Source: Bordetella parapertussis
GTDB taxonomy: Bacteria > Pseudomonadota > Gammaproteobacteria > Burkholderiales > Burkholderiaceae_A
DNA length: 64,000 nucleotides
Direction: 5' to 3'
NCBI GenBank assembly: GCA_945877235.1
Contig: CAMCRF010000002.1
Span: 1-64,000, forward strand
The notes beneath the pieces were generated by a model that was not told the DNA's origin, did not search any database, and saw only the letters and a program-made list of their open reading frames with translations. This document shows, piece after piece, positions 36,325 through 46,127 of the stretch. The number at the start of each line of letters is the position of its first letter. The stretch's first letter is position 1. The translations under genes and the position numbers were made by a program.

Positions 36325-37872
36325 TTAATAGGCGCCGGTGGCCTTGAAGGCCTCAATGGCAGCACGCAATTCGGCTTCCTGCTCCTTGGTCATGTCGCCC
36401 GCTGCATCAATGGCGGACGCCAGCGCGCCATGCTTGGCCTTGATGAACTCACGCAGGGCGCGCTCAAAGGCGCCAGCCTTTGCAACCTCGACGTCGTCCA
36501 TGTAGTTGTTGTTGACCGCAAACAGGGTGAGCGCCATTTCCCAAACCCGCATGGGCTGGTACTGGGCCTGCTTCATGAGTTCTGTGACCATACGACCACG
36601 ATCAAGCTGCTTACGGGTGGCTTCATCAAGGTCAGAGGCAAACTGGGCAAATGCAGCAAGCTCTCGGTACTGCGCTAGGGCCAGACGCACCCCCGCTCCC
36701 GTATCCTTGCGCTTCATCAGTTTGGTCTGAGCAGCGCCACCCACGCGGGAAACCGAGATACCGGCGTTGATTGCTGGGCGAATGCCCGAGTTAAAGAGGT
36801 CCGTCTCGAGGAAGATCTGGCCGTCTGTAATCGAGATGACGTTGGTCGGCACGAAGGCAGATACGTCACCGGCCTGCGTCTCAATGATCGGCAGCGCAGT
36901 GAGGGATCCGGTCTTGCCCTTGATCTCGCCGTTGGTACAACGCTCGACGTACTCCGCACTCACACGTGCAGCGCGCTCAAGCAGTCGGGAGTGGAGATAG
37001 AAGACATCGCCAGGGAAAGCCTCACGACCCGGGGGGCGACGCAGCAGCAGCGAGACCTGGCGGTAGGCCACAGCCTGCTTGGAGAGGTCGTCATAAATGA
37101 TGAGGGCGTCTTCACCGCGGTCACGGAAATACTCGCCCATGGTGCAGCCGGAGTATGCGGCAAGGTACTGCATGGCGGCAGACTCTGAGGCGGATGCGGC
37201 CACAACAATGGTATATGCCATGGCGCCAGTCTCTTCAAGCTTGCGCACCACGTTGGCGATCGTTGACGCCTTCTGACCAATGGCCACGTAAACGCAGATA
37301 ACGCCCGTTTCCTTTTGGTTGATGATGGCATCGACAGCGACTGCGGTTTTGCCAGTCTGACGGTCGCCAATGATCAGCTCACGCTGGCCACGACCGATGG
37401 GCACCATCGAATCGATGGCCTTGAGACCCGTTTGAACTGGCTGAGAGACCGACTGGCGCCAAATAACGCCCGGGGCAACCTTTTCGATCACGTCCGTCAT
37501 CTTTGCGTTGATGGGACCTTTGCCGTCGATGGGCTGACCGAGCGCGTTAACGACGCGACCAATGAGTTCTGGACCGACCGGCACATCAAGAATACGACCA
37601 GTCGATTTCACCACATCGCCCTCGGAGATGCCGGTGTACTCGCCGAGCACTACAGCGCCCACGGAGTCGCGCTCGAGGTTGAGCGCAAGGCCAAGGGTGT
37701 TGTTGGGAAACTCCAACATCTCGCCTTGCATGACATCGGAGAGGCCATGGATACGGCAAATGCCGTCCGTCACGGTCACTACGGTGCCCTGATTGCGCAC
37801 ATCGGCCGAGAGGTTCAGGCCCTGGATTTTTGTTTTCAGCAGTTCACTGATTTCAGACGGGTTGAGTTGCAT
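36325..37872 (-). CDS. atpA: F1 ATP synthase subunit alpha
   Basis: 515 residues. Walker [33 protein letters not shown] and [16 protein letters not shown] are the standard alpha blocks. Non-catalytic nucleotide-binding subunit. 8 bases after atpH. Confidence 0.99.
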   Translation of the reverse strand: MQLNPSEISELLKTKIQGLNLSADVRNQGTVVTVTDGICRIHGLSDVMQGEMLEFPNNTLGLALNLERDSVGAVVLGEYTGISEGDVVKSTGRILDVPVGPELIGRVVNALGQPIDGKGPINAKMTDVIEKVAPGVIWRQSVSQPVQTGLKAIDSMVPIGRGQRELIIGDRQTGKTAVAVDAIINQKETGVICVYVAIGQKASTIANVVRKLEETGAMAYTIVVAASASESAAMQYLAAYSGCTMGEYFRDRGEDALIIYDDLSKQAVAYRQVSLLLRRPPGREAFPGDVFYLHSRLLERAARVSAEYVERCTNGEIKGKTGSLTALPIIETQAGDVSAFVPTNVISITDGQIFLETDLFNSGIRPAINAGISVSRVGGAAQTKLMKRKDTGAGVRLALAQYRELAAFAQFASDLDEATRKQLDRGRMVTELMKQAQYQPMRVWEMALTLFAVNNNYMDDVEVAKAGAFERALREFIKAKHGALASAIDAAGDMTKEQEAELRAAIEAFKATGAY

Positions 37873-37880
37873 CTTGACTC

Positions 37881-38429
37881 CTAGTTCATCAGGGCAGAGG
37901 CCATCTTATTGAGCTTTCCGCTCACAGAGGCGTCGATCACTTCATCTCCAATCACCATGCTCACACCACCGATGAGTTCGGGGTGAAGGCTGACCTCAGC
38001 CTGCACGGGCTTGCCAAATTTCTGGCTTAAAAGCGCAACAATGTCATCGCGTTGAGCATCACTCAGGGGCATTGCAGACTGAATCTCGACGGAGAGACGG
38101 CCTTCACGCGCAAACCGGAGTCCGCGAAACAGATCTTTGATTTGCTCAAGTACACCCAGTCGGCCATTTTCCGCCAGCGTTTTTACAAAGGACTGCTGCG
38201 AGGCAGACAAGCCCCCGGCCGTGTCTGCATAGACCGAAGCCAACTGTGACGAGGAGAGGTGGGGGTTGCCGAGTAGCCCATGAGCGGCGGGGTCCCGCCC
38301 GACTGCCGCCAGCCGGTCCAAGGCCTGAGACCACTGCACGAGCGCTTCGGGCTGCTTGCCCAGCTCATCTTGAGCCACCCCAAAGGCGGCCTCTGCATAG
38401 GGGCGAGCGACTGTTAGAAGCTCGGCCAT
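37881..38429 (-). CDS. atpH: F1 ATP synthase subunit delta
   Basis: 182 residues. [17 protein letters not shown] at the N-terminus and the C-terminal [29 protein letters not shown] match delta. Joins F1 to the peripheral stalk. Starts one base after the atpF stop. Confidence 0.97.
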   Translation of the reverse strand: MAELLTVARPYAEAAFGVAQDELGKQPEALVQWSQALDRLAAVGRDPAAHGLLGNPHLSSSQLASVYADTAGGLSASQQSFVKTLAENGRLGVLEQIKDLFRGLRFAREGRLSVEIQSAMPLSDAQRDDIVALLSQKFGKPVQAEVSLHPELIGGVSMVIGDEVIDASVSGKLNKMASALMN

Positions 38430-38430
38430 A

Positions 38431-38901
38431 TCAGAGCTCGTTCCTCAGGTTGGCCAAGAGTGCAGCGTGCGCCTGGGCGTCGACCTCACGCTGGAGAATC
38501 TGCCCGGCGCCCTTGACTGCGAGCGCTGCTACAGCGTCCCGAAGTTGATCCCGAGCAGCTTGCATAGCGGTTTGGGCCTCTGCCTCTGCCGCATGACGGG
38601 CTTGGGCGACAATGCGAGCGGCTTCAGCACGGGCTTGCTCAATCAGGGCGTTGGCCTGTTGCTCAGCAGAAGCTCTCACCTCACCAGCAACGGAACGGGC
38701 CTTGCCCATCTCCTCAGAGACACGGCGCTCTGAAGCAACGAGATCAGCCTTGGCCTTGTCCGCCGCAGCCAGGCCATCGGCAATCTTCTGGGCGCGCTCG
38801 TCGAGGGCCTTCATGATGGGGGGCCAGACGAACTTCATGGTGAACCAGGCCAGAATAAAGAAGACGACCAGCTGAGCAATCAGGGTGGCGTTGAGATTCA
38901 C
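38431..38901 (-). CDS. atpF: F0 ATP synthase subunit b
   Basis: 156 residues. [29 protein letters not shown] is the membrane anchor; the rest is a long Ala/Glu/Arg coiled coil that forms the peripheral stalk. A strong RNA hairpin (38940-38965) lies in the 79-base gap after atpE. Confidence 0.98.
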   Translation of the reverse strand: MNLNATLIAQLVVFFILAWFTMKFVWPPIMKALDERAQKIADGLAAADKAKADLVASERRVSEEMGKARSVAGEVRASAEQQANALIEQARAEAARIVAQARHAAEAEAQTAMQAARDQLRDAVAALAVKGAGQILQREVDAQAHAALLANLRNEL

Positions 38902-38939
38902 GGCGATGTCCTTTGTCGATCAAATTCTTATAGATCCCC

Positions 38940-38965
38940 TGCGGAGCGCACAGACGCGCCCCGCA
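38940..38965 (-). promoter_or_regulatory. atpE-atpF intergenic RNA hairpin
   Basis: On the minus-strand transcript TGCGGGGCGC and GCGCTCCGCA pair over 10 bp (one G-U) around a 6-base loop GTCTGT. No T-run follows, so it is not an intrinsic terminator. It lies between the c-subunit gene, needed in about 8-15 copies per enzyme, and the b-subunit gene. A processing or mRNA-protection role that raises atpE output is inferred. Confidence 0.65.
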
Positions 38966-38980
38966 AGGTCCATAGTGTCA

Positions 38981-39299
<319 letters not shown>

Positions 39300-40148
39300 T
39301 CAGTGGCCCTCATGCGCTTGGCCGATATAGACCAGCGTGAGCATCATGAAAATAAAGGCCTGAAGCACCACAATCAGAATATGGAAGATCGCCCAGACGG
39401 TGCCTGCAATCACGTGACCAACAAAACCAAAGGCCGTTGCGGTGGCACCCAGCAACGCGATGAGCATGAACACAAGCTCGCCGGCATACATATTTCCGAA
39501 AAGCCGCATGCCGAGTGAAACCGTCTTGGCAACGAACTCGATGATGTTGAGGCCCAGGTTTGCCAGCCAGAGTGCTGGATGCGAACCAAAAGGAGCGCAG
39601 AAGAGTTCGTGTACGAACCCTCCGAGCCCTTTGATTTTGATGTTGTAGTAGAGCATGAGCAGCAGCACACCCAGAGACATTCCCATTGCACCGTTCAGGT
39701 CAGCCGTGGCAACCACGCGCATGTAAGCGTCGTGCGGATCGGCAACCACGCCCGCGGCCATTAGGCCCTGGCCCCAGAGCATGGGGATCAGGTCAACGGG
39801 AATGAAGTCCATCGCATTCATGAAAACAATCCACACGAACACAGTCAGGGCCAGCGGCGCAATGAACGCCCGGTTTCCATGCACGATGCTCTTGGATTGC
39901 TCCTCGACCATCTCGACCATGAGCTCCACAAAGCCCTGAAAACGGCCCGGAACGCCGGACGTCGCCTTGCGCGCTGCCAGCCACAAAATGAAAATAGTTA
40001 ATAGGCCGAGGGAAATAGACCAGAACATCGTGTCCAGGTTGAACACAGAAAAATCGATGATGTCCTTCTGAGGTTTTCCAGTGTTGGTGAAGTGTCCAAG
40101 GTGGTGAACAATGTATTCACCTGCGGTCGGCCCGTGCTCTGATGCCAT
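39300..40148 (-). CDS. atpB: F0 ATP synthase subunit a
   Basis: 282 residues from the ATG at 40146-40148, which has AGGGAGCAGGG just upstream; an earlier in-frame ATG at 40187 would overlap atp[10 protein letters not shown] starts the protein, and the essential Arg lies in [14 protein letters not shown] with [17 protein letters not shown]. Proton-channel subunit. 19 bases after atpI. Confidence 0.97.
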   Translation of the reverse strand: MASEHGPTAGEYIVHHLGHFTNTGKPQKDIIDFSVFNLDTMFWSISLGLLTIFILWLAARKATSGVPGRFQGFVELMVEMVEEQSKSIVHGNRAFIAPLALTVFVWIVFMNAMDFIPVDLIPMLWGQGLMAAGVVADPHDAYMRVVATADLNGAMGMSLGVLLLMLYYNIKIKGLGGFVHELFCAPFGSHPALWLANLGLNIIEFVAKTVSLGMRLFGNMYAGELVFMLIALLGATATAFGFVGHVIAGTVWAIFHILIVVLQAFIFMMLTLVYIGQAHEGH

Positions 40149-40167
40149 GCACCCTGCTCCCTGTTCG

Positions 40168-40578
40168 TTAATTCCTCGATGATCCATCGCATCGCGCGAC
40201 GATCTCGTCTATTTTCTTGTCCGCCGCTCTGCGCTCGCTCCGCGCAACCAGCGCTGGAGCGAAAAGCCAAGCAACAACGACTACCGACAAACCGACCAGT
40301 GCCCACGGCCATTGAAACGCGCTCCAGGCCTGCGACCACCACACCAACCCCACCACGCTCACTACCAAGCTGGCTAATTTCCCGGCTAACAAAACAATAG
40401 GGGCCCAAGTGCTCGGCGCCCGGTTCATCAACCAAAACAAGCCCGCGTTCGGCAGTACCGCGAGCGTCGCGGCAATAATCGCAGAGCCCGCTCCCGAAAA
40501 CCCACCCACGACCCAGGCAAGCGCGCTCACTATGCTACCGACACTCGCCTGTACTGCAAAGACTAAACCCATGACCAA
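40168..40578 (-). CDS. atpI: ATP synthase subunit I
   Basis: 136 residues with four hydrophobic helices ([43 protein letters not shown]). Size, topology and position at the head of the atp operon fit AtpI, an assembly factor for the c-ring. Sequence conservation is low in this family, so context carries much of the call. Confidence 0.88.
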   Translation of the reverse strand: MVMGLVFAVQASVGSIVSALAWVVGGFSGAGSAIIAATLAVLPNAGLFWLMNRAPSTWAPIVLLAGKLASLVVSVVGLVWWSQAWSAFQWPWALVGLSVVVVAWLFAPALVARSERRAADKKIDEIVARCDGSSRN

Positions 40579-40586
40579 GTCCTAGT

Positions 40587-40614
40587 AAAAACCCGAGGAC
40601 GCGATGTGCGCTCG
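40587..40614 (-). terminator. candidate intrinsic terminator after parB
   Basis: On the minus strand CGAGCGC pairs with GCG(tc)CTCG around ACATC, followed by GGGTTTTT. A 7-bp stem with a 2-base bulge and five T residues. The predicted atp transcription start (about 40609) lies inside the first arm, so transcripts from the atp promoter would lack a complete hairpin while read-through from parB would form it. Confidence 0.5.
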
Positions 40615-40615
40615 C

Positions 40616-40644
40616 AGTGTAAGAGTTCAGCCAACGCTTGTCAA
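40616..40644 (-). promoter_or_regulatory. strong sigma-70 promoter of the atp operon
   Basis: On the minus strand TTGACA (40644-40639), exactly 17 bases, TACACT (40621-40616). The -35 is a perfect consensus and overlaps the parB stop codon (40641-40643). Predicted start about 40609, leader about 30 bases before atpI. Confidence 0.75.
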
Positions 40645-41552
40645 AAACCGTCCATCGTGTCCGCAGGCAAGAGCCTATGCAGCAAGCCGTCGAGCTCTGC
40701 TGGGCTGGAGAAACGAACGACCAATTCGCCAGAGCCAGTGGCCTTTGATTTCAAAACGGTCTCCAGGCCTAGATGGTCGGAGAGCAATTGTTCCATGCGC
40801 TGCCAATCCGAGAGCGCGGGGTCTTGCGAGGAAGCCTTTGACTTGCGACGTAGCGTTGCCTGGGTCAATGACGCAAGTCGTTTTGCCTGCTGCTCAACCT
40901 GCCGCACGCTCATGCGTTGAGCGACCGCGGACTCCGCTAATGCCCGCTGCTGAGCGGCTGGCAGCGCCAGCAAGGCCCTGGCATGACCCGCCTCGAGCCG
41001 CCCCGCCTCGAGATAGGCCTGAATGGCGCTGGGCAGAGACAGCAGCCGAAGCAGATTCGTTGTTGCGCTGCGGGAGCGACCCACAGCCTGAGCAGCCTGG
41101 TCATGCGTGAGGCCGAACTCTTCGATCAGGCGAGAAATGCCCTGTGCCTCCTCAAGCGCGGAGAGGTCCTGGCGCTGCAGGTTTTCAATCAGGGCGACAG
41201 CAAGTGCGGCTTGATCATCGAGGGGCTTGATGATGACCGGAATGTCCGCCAGGCCCGCCCGCTTCGCAGCTTGAAACCGCCGTTCTCCCGCGATGATTTC
41301 GTAAGGTCCATTGGCCTGAGCGTGGAGCGGTCTCACTAGGATAGGCTGAAGCACGCCCTGTTCGCGGATGCTCTGCGTGAGCTCCTCCAAGCCCTGCTCG
41401 TCCATGATTCTTCGAGGCTGATAGCGTCCGGGTTGGAGCTGCGCAAGGGGCATTGTGCTCATTGCACCCTCCTCGCCTGACCCGAGGCCAGACCCGCTGC
41501 CCAGCAGCACCTCTAACCCACGCCCCAATCCTTTTTTCTTTCCTGAAGCCAC
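40641..41552 (-). CDS. parB: chromosome-partitioning protein ParB
   Basis: 303 residues from the GTG at 41550-41552, which has GGGGAG six bases upstream; 25 more upstream codons would run into parA. KKKGLGRGLEVLLG at the N-terminus, the CTP-binding GPYEIIAGERRFQAAKRAGL, and the helix-turn-helix TRDQAA-like region (LTHDQAAQAVGRSRSATTNLLRLL). It binds parS, spreads as a clamp and loads condensin; a parS site is present at 44949. Confidence 0.96.
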   Translation of the reverse strand: MASGKKKGLGRGLEVLLGSGSGLGSGEEGAMSTMPLAQLQPGRYQPRRIMDEQGLEELTQSIREQGVLQPILVRPLHAQANGPYEIIAGERRFQAAKRAGLADIPVIIKPLDDQAALAVALIENLQRQDLSALEEAQGISRLIEEFGLTHDQAAQAVGRSRSATTNLLRLLSLPSAIQAYLEAGRLEAGHARALLALPAAQQRALAESAVAQRMSVRQVEQQAKRLASLTQATLRRKSKASSQDPALSDWQRMEQLLSDHLGLETVLKSKATGSGELVVRFSSPAELDGLLHRLLPADTMDGF

Positions 41553-41568
41553 GCTTTTCTCCCCAACG

Positions 41569-42333
41569 TTAAGCGGATCTGAGGCGGTCAACAAGCTCTT
41601 GGGCAAAGGCCGTGTAAGCCTGCGCACCCCGTGCGCTTGGATCGTAGCTCACGCCCGGTAATCCGTGGCTTGGCGCCTCCGCAAGACGGACGTTACGTGG
41701 GATTACGGTTTTGAATACCTTGTCCCCAAAGTGACGCTCGAGCTGCTCCGAAACCTGCTGGGAGAGCGTCATGCGAGGGTCGTACATCACCCTCAAGAGC
41801 CCAATAATCCGCAGATCTCGATTGAGGCCCGCATGAACTCGCTTGATGGAATTCACCAGATCAGACAAACCCTCCAAGGCAAAGTACTCACATTGCATCG
41901 GAATGATCACGCCGTGAGCAGCGCAGAGCCCATTGAGCGTCAGCAGCGAAAGCGACGGGGGACAGTCCACTAAGACGAAGTCATACTCCGCCTGCACCTC
42001 GTGGAGGATGTGCCGAAGACGACGTTCCCGGTCCTCCAGATCCACAAGCTCAACCTCAGCCCCGGCGAGTTCTCGATTTGCAGGGAGCACATCAAATCCG
42101 TCAGGTGCGCGTTGACGGACCTGTTGAATGGCACTGATCCCAACGAGCAGCTGATACACGGTATGAGTGAGCGCTGACTTATCTATTCCGGATCCCATCG
42201 TGGCATTGCCCTGCGGATCCAGATCCACCAACAGCGTGCGCCGACCGATCTTACTCAAGGCAGAGGCCAAATTCACGGCGGTCGTGGTCTTACCCACCCC
42301 ACCCTTCTGATTTGCAACCGCAAAAACCTGCAC
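41569..42333 (-). CDS. parA: chromosome-partitioning ATPase ParA
   Basis: 254 residues from the GTG at 42331-42333, preceded by AAAGGAG at 8 bases; the longer frame reading to 42510 goes through rsmG and is not family-like. Deviant Walker A KGGVGKTT at residues 10-17, LVDLDPQGNAT and DCPPSLSLLTLN identify the Soj/ParA ATPase. Separated from parB by 16 bases. Confidence 0.97.
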   Translation of the reverse strand: MQVFAVANQKGGVGKTTTAVNLASALSKIGRRTLLVDLDPQGNATMGSGIDKSALTHTVYQLLVGISAIQQVRQRAPDGFDVLPANRELAGAEVELVDLEDRERRLRHILHEVQAEYDFVLVDCPPSLSLLTLNGLCAAHGVIIPMQCEYFALEGLSDLVNSIKRVHAGLNRDLRIIGLLRVMYDPRMTLSQQVSEQLERHFGDKVFKTVIPRNVRLAEAPSHGLPGVSYDPSARGAQAYTAFAQELVDRLRSA

Positions 42334-42346
42334 CCGCCTATCTCCT

Positions 42347-43066
42347 TTACCCCAGACTGCCGTTTTTAATCTGGCCCACCCAGACCAAATGCCGTTCATT
42401 CGAGGCGCCGAGCGCCTGAACCTGAACCCAAAAGACAGGCCGGTTTGGTAACAGCGCGATTTCGACCGCGCGTCCGCTCTCGACATCGACTGCCGACGCC
42501 AGACCCTCAATGTTTTCTAAACGCCCCGCCAGGTAACCCCACTGGGTACGGGCATTCGAGAGATGGAAGGTCCAGTCAACAAACCGAGGCAATGCGGCAA
42601 ATGCACGAGAGAGAATGATCTCACAGCCCGAATCGACGTGAAGGTTCCGAACATCGGATTGGGCCACGCGCACCCGATCCGCCAGCCCGAGACGTGCAAT
42701 CGCCTGGCGAAGAAAGGCGGCCTTTCGGGCCACTCGTTCAACCAAAATCCACTCTGTATCTTCAAGCACAATCGCGAGTGGAATCCCGGGCACACCCGTC
42801 CCTGCACCAACATCTAGAATACGAGGCCTCCCCTGTGCCCCGCTCAAGGCCTCGGTAAGGCGAGGCCAAGCCCTCAAGGCGTCTACAAGATGACGATCCA
42901 CAGCCGCTTCCAGAGAGGGAACTGCGGTCAGGGAATGAACACGATTCCAGCGGTAGAGATGCTCTAGAAAATTGAGGCAGGCCTCTATTTTTTGCTCTGA
43001 CAGGGCGGCTGCCGGCCCCGCCCACTCCAAACCGCGGTGCAGACGATCCGCTAGATCAAGCCGCAC
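42347..43066 (-). CDS. rsmG: 16S rRNA (guanine(527)-N7)-methyltransferase
   Basis: 239 residues from a GTG overlapping the mnmG 3' end by 11 bases. [19 protein letters not shown] is the SAM site, followed by the [13 protein letters not shown] block. Adds m7G527 in 16S rRNA; loss is known to give low-level streptomycin resistance. Member of mnmG-rsmG-parA-parB. Confidence 0.96.
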   Translation of the reverse strand: MRLDLADRLHRGLEWAGPAAALSEQKIEACLNFLEHLYRWNRVHSLTAVPSLEAAVDRHLVDALRAWPRLTEALSGAQGRPRILDVGAGTGVPGIPLAIVLEDTEWILVERVARKAAFLRQAIARLGLADRVRVAQSDVRNLHVDSGCEIILSRAFAALPRFVDWTFHLSNARTQWGYLAGRLENIEGLASAVDVESGRAVEIALLPNRPVFWVQVQALGASNERHLVWVGQIKNGSLG

Positions 43067-44945
43067 GAGACTGATCTGCGGCGCGCAAGCGCTTGAGATG
43101 AATCCAGAGCAGCGAGATTGCGGCAGGTGTCACACCAGACACCCGAGACGCCTGCCCGAGACTGACTGGCCTCGCGCGGGCGAGCTTTTGTTGCACTTCC
43201 TTGGACAAACCAATCACCTGCTCATAATCCAAAGCCTCTGGAATAGGAGTCATTTCGTGGTGGGCTTGGCGCAAAACCTCGTCGCGCTGCCGAGCAATGT
43301 AGCCCTCGTACTTGACCTGAATCTCAACCTGTTGAACCACGGCCGGAGTCAGCGACCCCTCGTCCGCCGCAGGCAAATGAGGCATAAGTCCCGCATAGCT
43401 CCACTCGGGTCGCTTCAAAAGCTCTAGTGCGCTAATCCGGTGTGTAGACTCTGCCGAGGCACCCTCTGCGGCTATGAGCCTCGCAGGATTCAACAGGGTT
43501 GCAGCCAGGCGAGATTTCTCACGCTCAATTGCCTCTCGCTTTTGCTCAAACTGACGCCACTGGTCATCTGAGACCAGTCCCAAGTCCCGCCCGGCAGGGG
43601 TCAAGCGAAGGTCTGCATTGTCCTCGCGAAGGCTAAGCCGATACTCCGCTCGGCTAGTAAACATCCGATACGGCTCTGTTACCCCTCGGGTAACCAGGTC
43701 GTCGACGAGAACACCGAGGTAGCCCTCATGGCGTTGAGGCACCCAAGCCTCCCGATCGCGCACGCGCTGCGCTGCATTGATGCCCGCGAGCAGGCCTTGC
43801 GCTGCGGCCTCCTCATAACCTGTGGTGCCGTTGATCTGACCCGCAAAAAACAATCCAGAAATCGCGCGCGTTTCTAACGATGGAAGGAGTCCGCGAGGGT
43901 CAAAATAGTCGTATTCAATGGCATAACCAGGCCGAAGAATGTGGGCCTGCTCAAGCCCACGCATGGAGTGAACGATCTGCTGCTGAACGTCAAACGGCAG
44001 GCTGGTCGAGATCCCATTGGGGTATACCTCGTGGGTGGTCAACCCCTCAGGCTCTAAATAAATCTGGTGGCTCTCCCGATCCGCGAATCGATGGACCTTG
44101 TCTTCAATCGATGGGCAATAGCGCGGACCCACGCCCTCAATCACTCCCGTGAACATGGGAGAGCGATCTAGACCCGCCCGAATAAACGCGTGCGTCTGTG
44201 CATTGGTATGCGTCACATAACAGGGCACCTGCCGAGGATGAAGCGTTCGGTCCCCCCAGAAACTGAAGACAGGCTCTGGATTATCACCAGGCTGTTGCTC
44301 AAGAATGGACCAATTGATGGTCTTGCCATCTAGCCTAGGCGGCGTGCCCGTCTTGAGCCGACCTTGCCCAAGACTCAACTCGCGCAATCGCTCGGAGAGC
44401 ACCACGGCAGGCGGATCACCAGCACGCCCTGCGGAGTAATGATCCAAGCCAATGTGGACACGCCCGTTGAGGAATGTCCCCGCAGTCAAGACCACGGCAG
44501 GCGCAAAAAACTCCACCCCAGACTGCGTCCTCACCCCTCGAATCGAGTCACTGGCCAACAAGAGGTCATCAACCGCCTGGGCAAAGAGCCAGAGATTCGG
44601 TTGCTGTTCCAACACCATTCGAATGGCCTGCCGGTAGAGCACACGATCGGCCTGCGCCCGCGTGGCCTGAACCGCGGGTCCCTTAGAGCGGTTCAGGGTT
44701 CGAAACTGGATGCCGGCGTGATCTGTGGCCAGAGCCATCGCCCCACCAAGCGCATCGACCTCCTTTACCAAATGGCCTTTGCCAATCCCCCCAATCGACG
44801 GGTTGCAAGACATCTGTCCTAAGGTCTCAAGGCTGTGAGTGAGCAATAGGGTGCGGGCGCCCGAACGCGCTGCTGCGAGGCAGGCCTCGGTACCCGCGTG
44901 CCCACCTCCCACGACAATCACATCGAACTGTTGAGACCTGCTCAT
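43056..44945 (-). CDS. mnmG: tRNA uridine-5-carboxymethylaminomethyl modification enzyme MnmG
   Basis: 629 residues. FAD site [19 protein letters not shown], then [23 protein letters not shown] and the C-terminal GYIARQ and [31 protein letters not shown]. Works with MnmE (gene at 52399) on the wobble uridine. No Shine-Dalgarno is visible: a 16-bp parS site ends 3 bases before the ATG. Confidence 0.98.
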   Translation of the reverse strand: MSRSQQFDVIVVGGGHAGTEACLAAARSGARTLLLTHSLETLGQMSCNPSIGGIGKGHLVKEVDALGGAMALATDHAGIQFRTLNRSKGPAVQATRAQADRVLYRQAIRMVLEQQPNLWLFAQAVDDLLLASDSIRGVRTQSGVEFFAPAVVLTAGTFLNGRVHIGLDHYSAGRAGDPPAVVLSERLRELSLGQGRLKTGTPPRLDGKTINWSILEQQPGDNPEPVFSFWGDRTLHPRQVPCYVTHTNAQTHAFIRAGLDRSPMFTGVIEGVGPRYCPSIEDKVHRFADRESHQIYLEPEGLTTHEVYPNGISTSLPFDVQQQIVHSMRGLEQAHILRPGYAIEYDYFDPRGLLPSLETRAISGLFFAGQINGTTGYEEAAAQGLLAGINAAQRVRDREAWVPQRHEGYLGVLVDDLVTRGVTEPYRMFTSRAEYRLSLREDNADLRLTPAGRDLGLVSDDQWRQFEQKREAIEREKSRLAATLLNPARLIAAEGASAESTHRISALELLKRPEWSYAGLMPHLPAADEGSLTPAVVQQVEIQVKYEGYIARQRDEVLRQAHHEMTPIPEALDYEQVIGLSKEVQQKLARARPVSLGQASRVSGVTPAAISLLWIHLKRLRAADQSRAA

Positions 44946-44948
44946 GAC

Positions 44949-44964
44949 TGTTTCACGTGAAACC
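44949..44964. other. parS centromere site
   Basis: TGTTTCACGTGAAACC matches the bacterial parS consensus TGTTTCACGTGAAACA in 15 of 16 positions; the central 14 bases form a perfect palindrome. It fills the leader between the mnmG ATG (44945) and the stop codon of the alcohol dehydrogenase gene, 12-13 kb from the origin. I saw no second copy. Confidence 0.93.
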
Positions 44965-46127
44965 TATTCGAATCGCACCACCTGACGAAGGGCCTGGCCC
45001 GAAGCCAAGGCATCGAGTGCATCATTCAACTCTTCGAGTGCAATAACCCGCCCCAAAAGCGCTTGGACAGGCAACTGACCAGCAAGCATGAGTGCAATAT
45101 AGCGCGGAATATCTCGTATTGGCACTGCGGAGCCCATATAGCTGCCTTTAATGGTTTTTTCCTCAGCGATAAGACTCGCTGCAGCCAACGGCCATCTCGC
45201 CGCCGGATTGGGCAAACCCGCAGACACCACCTGCCCGCCACGCTGCGCAATGGCGTAGGCCAACTCGAGCGCGGGCACAGCACCCGCCATTTCCAGCGCA
45301 ATGTCGACTCCGCCAGCTGTCAGCCGCTTCACAGCCTCAATCACATCCACGCCAGACGAGTCGAATGCATGGGTCGCGCCCAACTCCATCGCCAGTGCTC
45401 GCTTCTCCGGTACCGGATCGATAGCCACGCGGACCGTCGCACCCGCGGCGCGCGCCGCCAGAAGCGCGGAACAGCCCACACCGCCGAGCCCAACCACAGC
45501 CACCGACTGCCCTGGCCGCACCATAGCGGTATTGAACACAGCGCCCGCCCCGGTCAGCACCGCACAGCCAAAAAGCGCTGCGACCTCCCAAGGCAGACCC
45601 GCCTGGATTCGCACAGCCGAGTGCTGGGAGATGGTGACCACCTCTGAAAAGGCCGCGACACCCATATGGTGATGCAGGACTGAAGACCCCGACTGGGACG
45701 GCTGGGTCTCCAGCGGCCTAAGCCGATGATAACCGCCGAGTAACTGGGCCTTGGCATTGGAGGCACTACCGGGCTCGCAGAGCACGCCTCGGCCAATCAA
45801 GCATGGCTGACACTGACCACAGAATGGCTTGAAAACCATCACCACGGGATCGCCAATGGAGAACCGAGAAACGCCGTCTCCAATCGCGACCACCTCCCCG
45901 GAAGCCTCATGACCGATCACGAGCGGTGTTGGCCAAGGACGATCACCATTAATGGCAGAGAGGTCGGAATGACACAGGCTCGCCGCCCGAACCCTGACCT
46001 GAATCTCACCGAAACCCGGCGGATCTACCCAAACCTCCTCAAAGGACAGTGGACGTGACTCTCGAAACGGCCCTTGCTGCCCACCCTTTCGCAAGACGGC
46101 CGCTCGAACCCGGCGCGGAGCATTCAT
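44964..46127 (-). CDS. zinc-dependent alcohol dehydrogenase
   Basis: 387 residues. Catalytic-zinc residues in SLCHSDLSAINGD and GHEASGEVV, structural-zinc cysteines in CGQCQPCLIGRGVLC, NAD-binding GLGGVGCSALLAARAAGA. Closest in style to class III or aryl-alcohol enzymes with the insertion around SASNAKAQLLGG. The start overlaps the gabD-like stop by 4 bases, so alcohol and semialdehyde oxidation are co-translated. A 4-hydroxybutyrate route is one possible function; other substrates are equally possible. Confidence 0.9.
   Translation of the reverse strand: MNAPRRVRAAVLRKGGQQGPFRESRPLSFEEVWVDPPGFGEIQVRVRAASLCHSDLSAINGDRPWPTPLVIGHEASGEVVAIGDGVSRFSIGDPVVMVFKPFCGQCQPCLIGRGVLCEPGSASNAKAQLLGGYHRLRPLETQPSQSGSSVLHHHMGVAAFSEVVTISQHSAVRIQAGLPWEVAALFGCAVLTGAGAVFNTAMVRPGQSVAVVGLGGVGCSALLAARAAGATVRVAIDPVPEKRALAMELGATHAFDSSGVDVIEAVKRLTAGGVDIALEMAGAVPALELAYAIAQRGGQVVSAGLPNPAARWPLAAASLIAEEKTIKGSYMGSAVPIRDIPRYIALMLAGQLPVQALLGRVIALEELNDALDALASGQALRQVVRFE

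Noticed and set aside
42334..42510. Longer N-terminus of parA
   Set aside because: The added residues lie in rsmG coding sequence, are basic and unconserved, and a GTG with a strong AAAGGAG lies at 42333.
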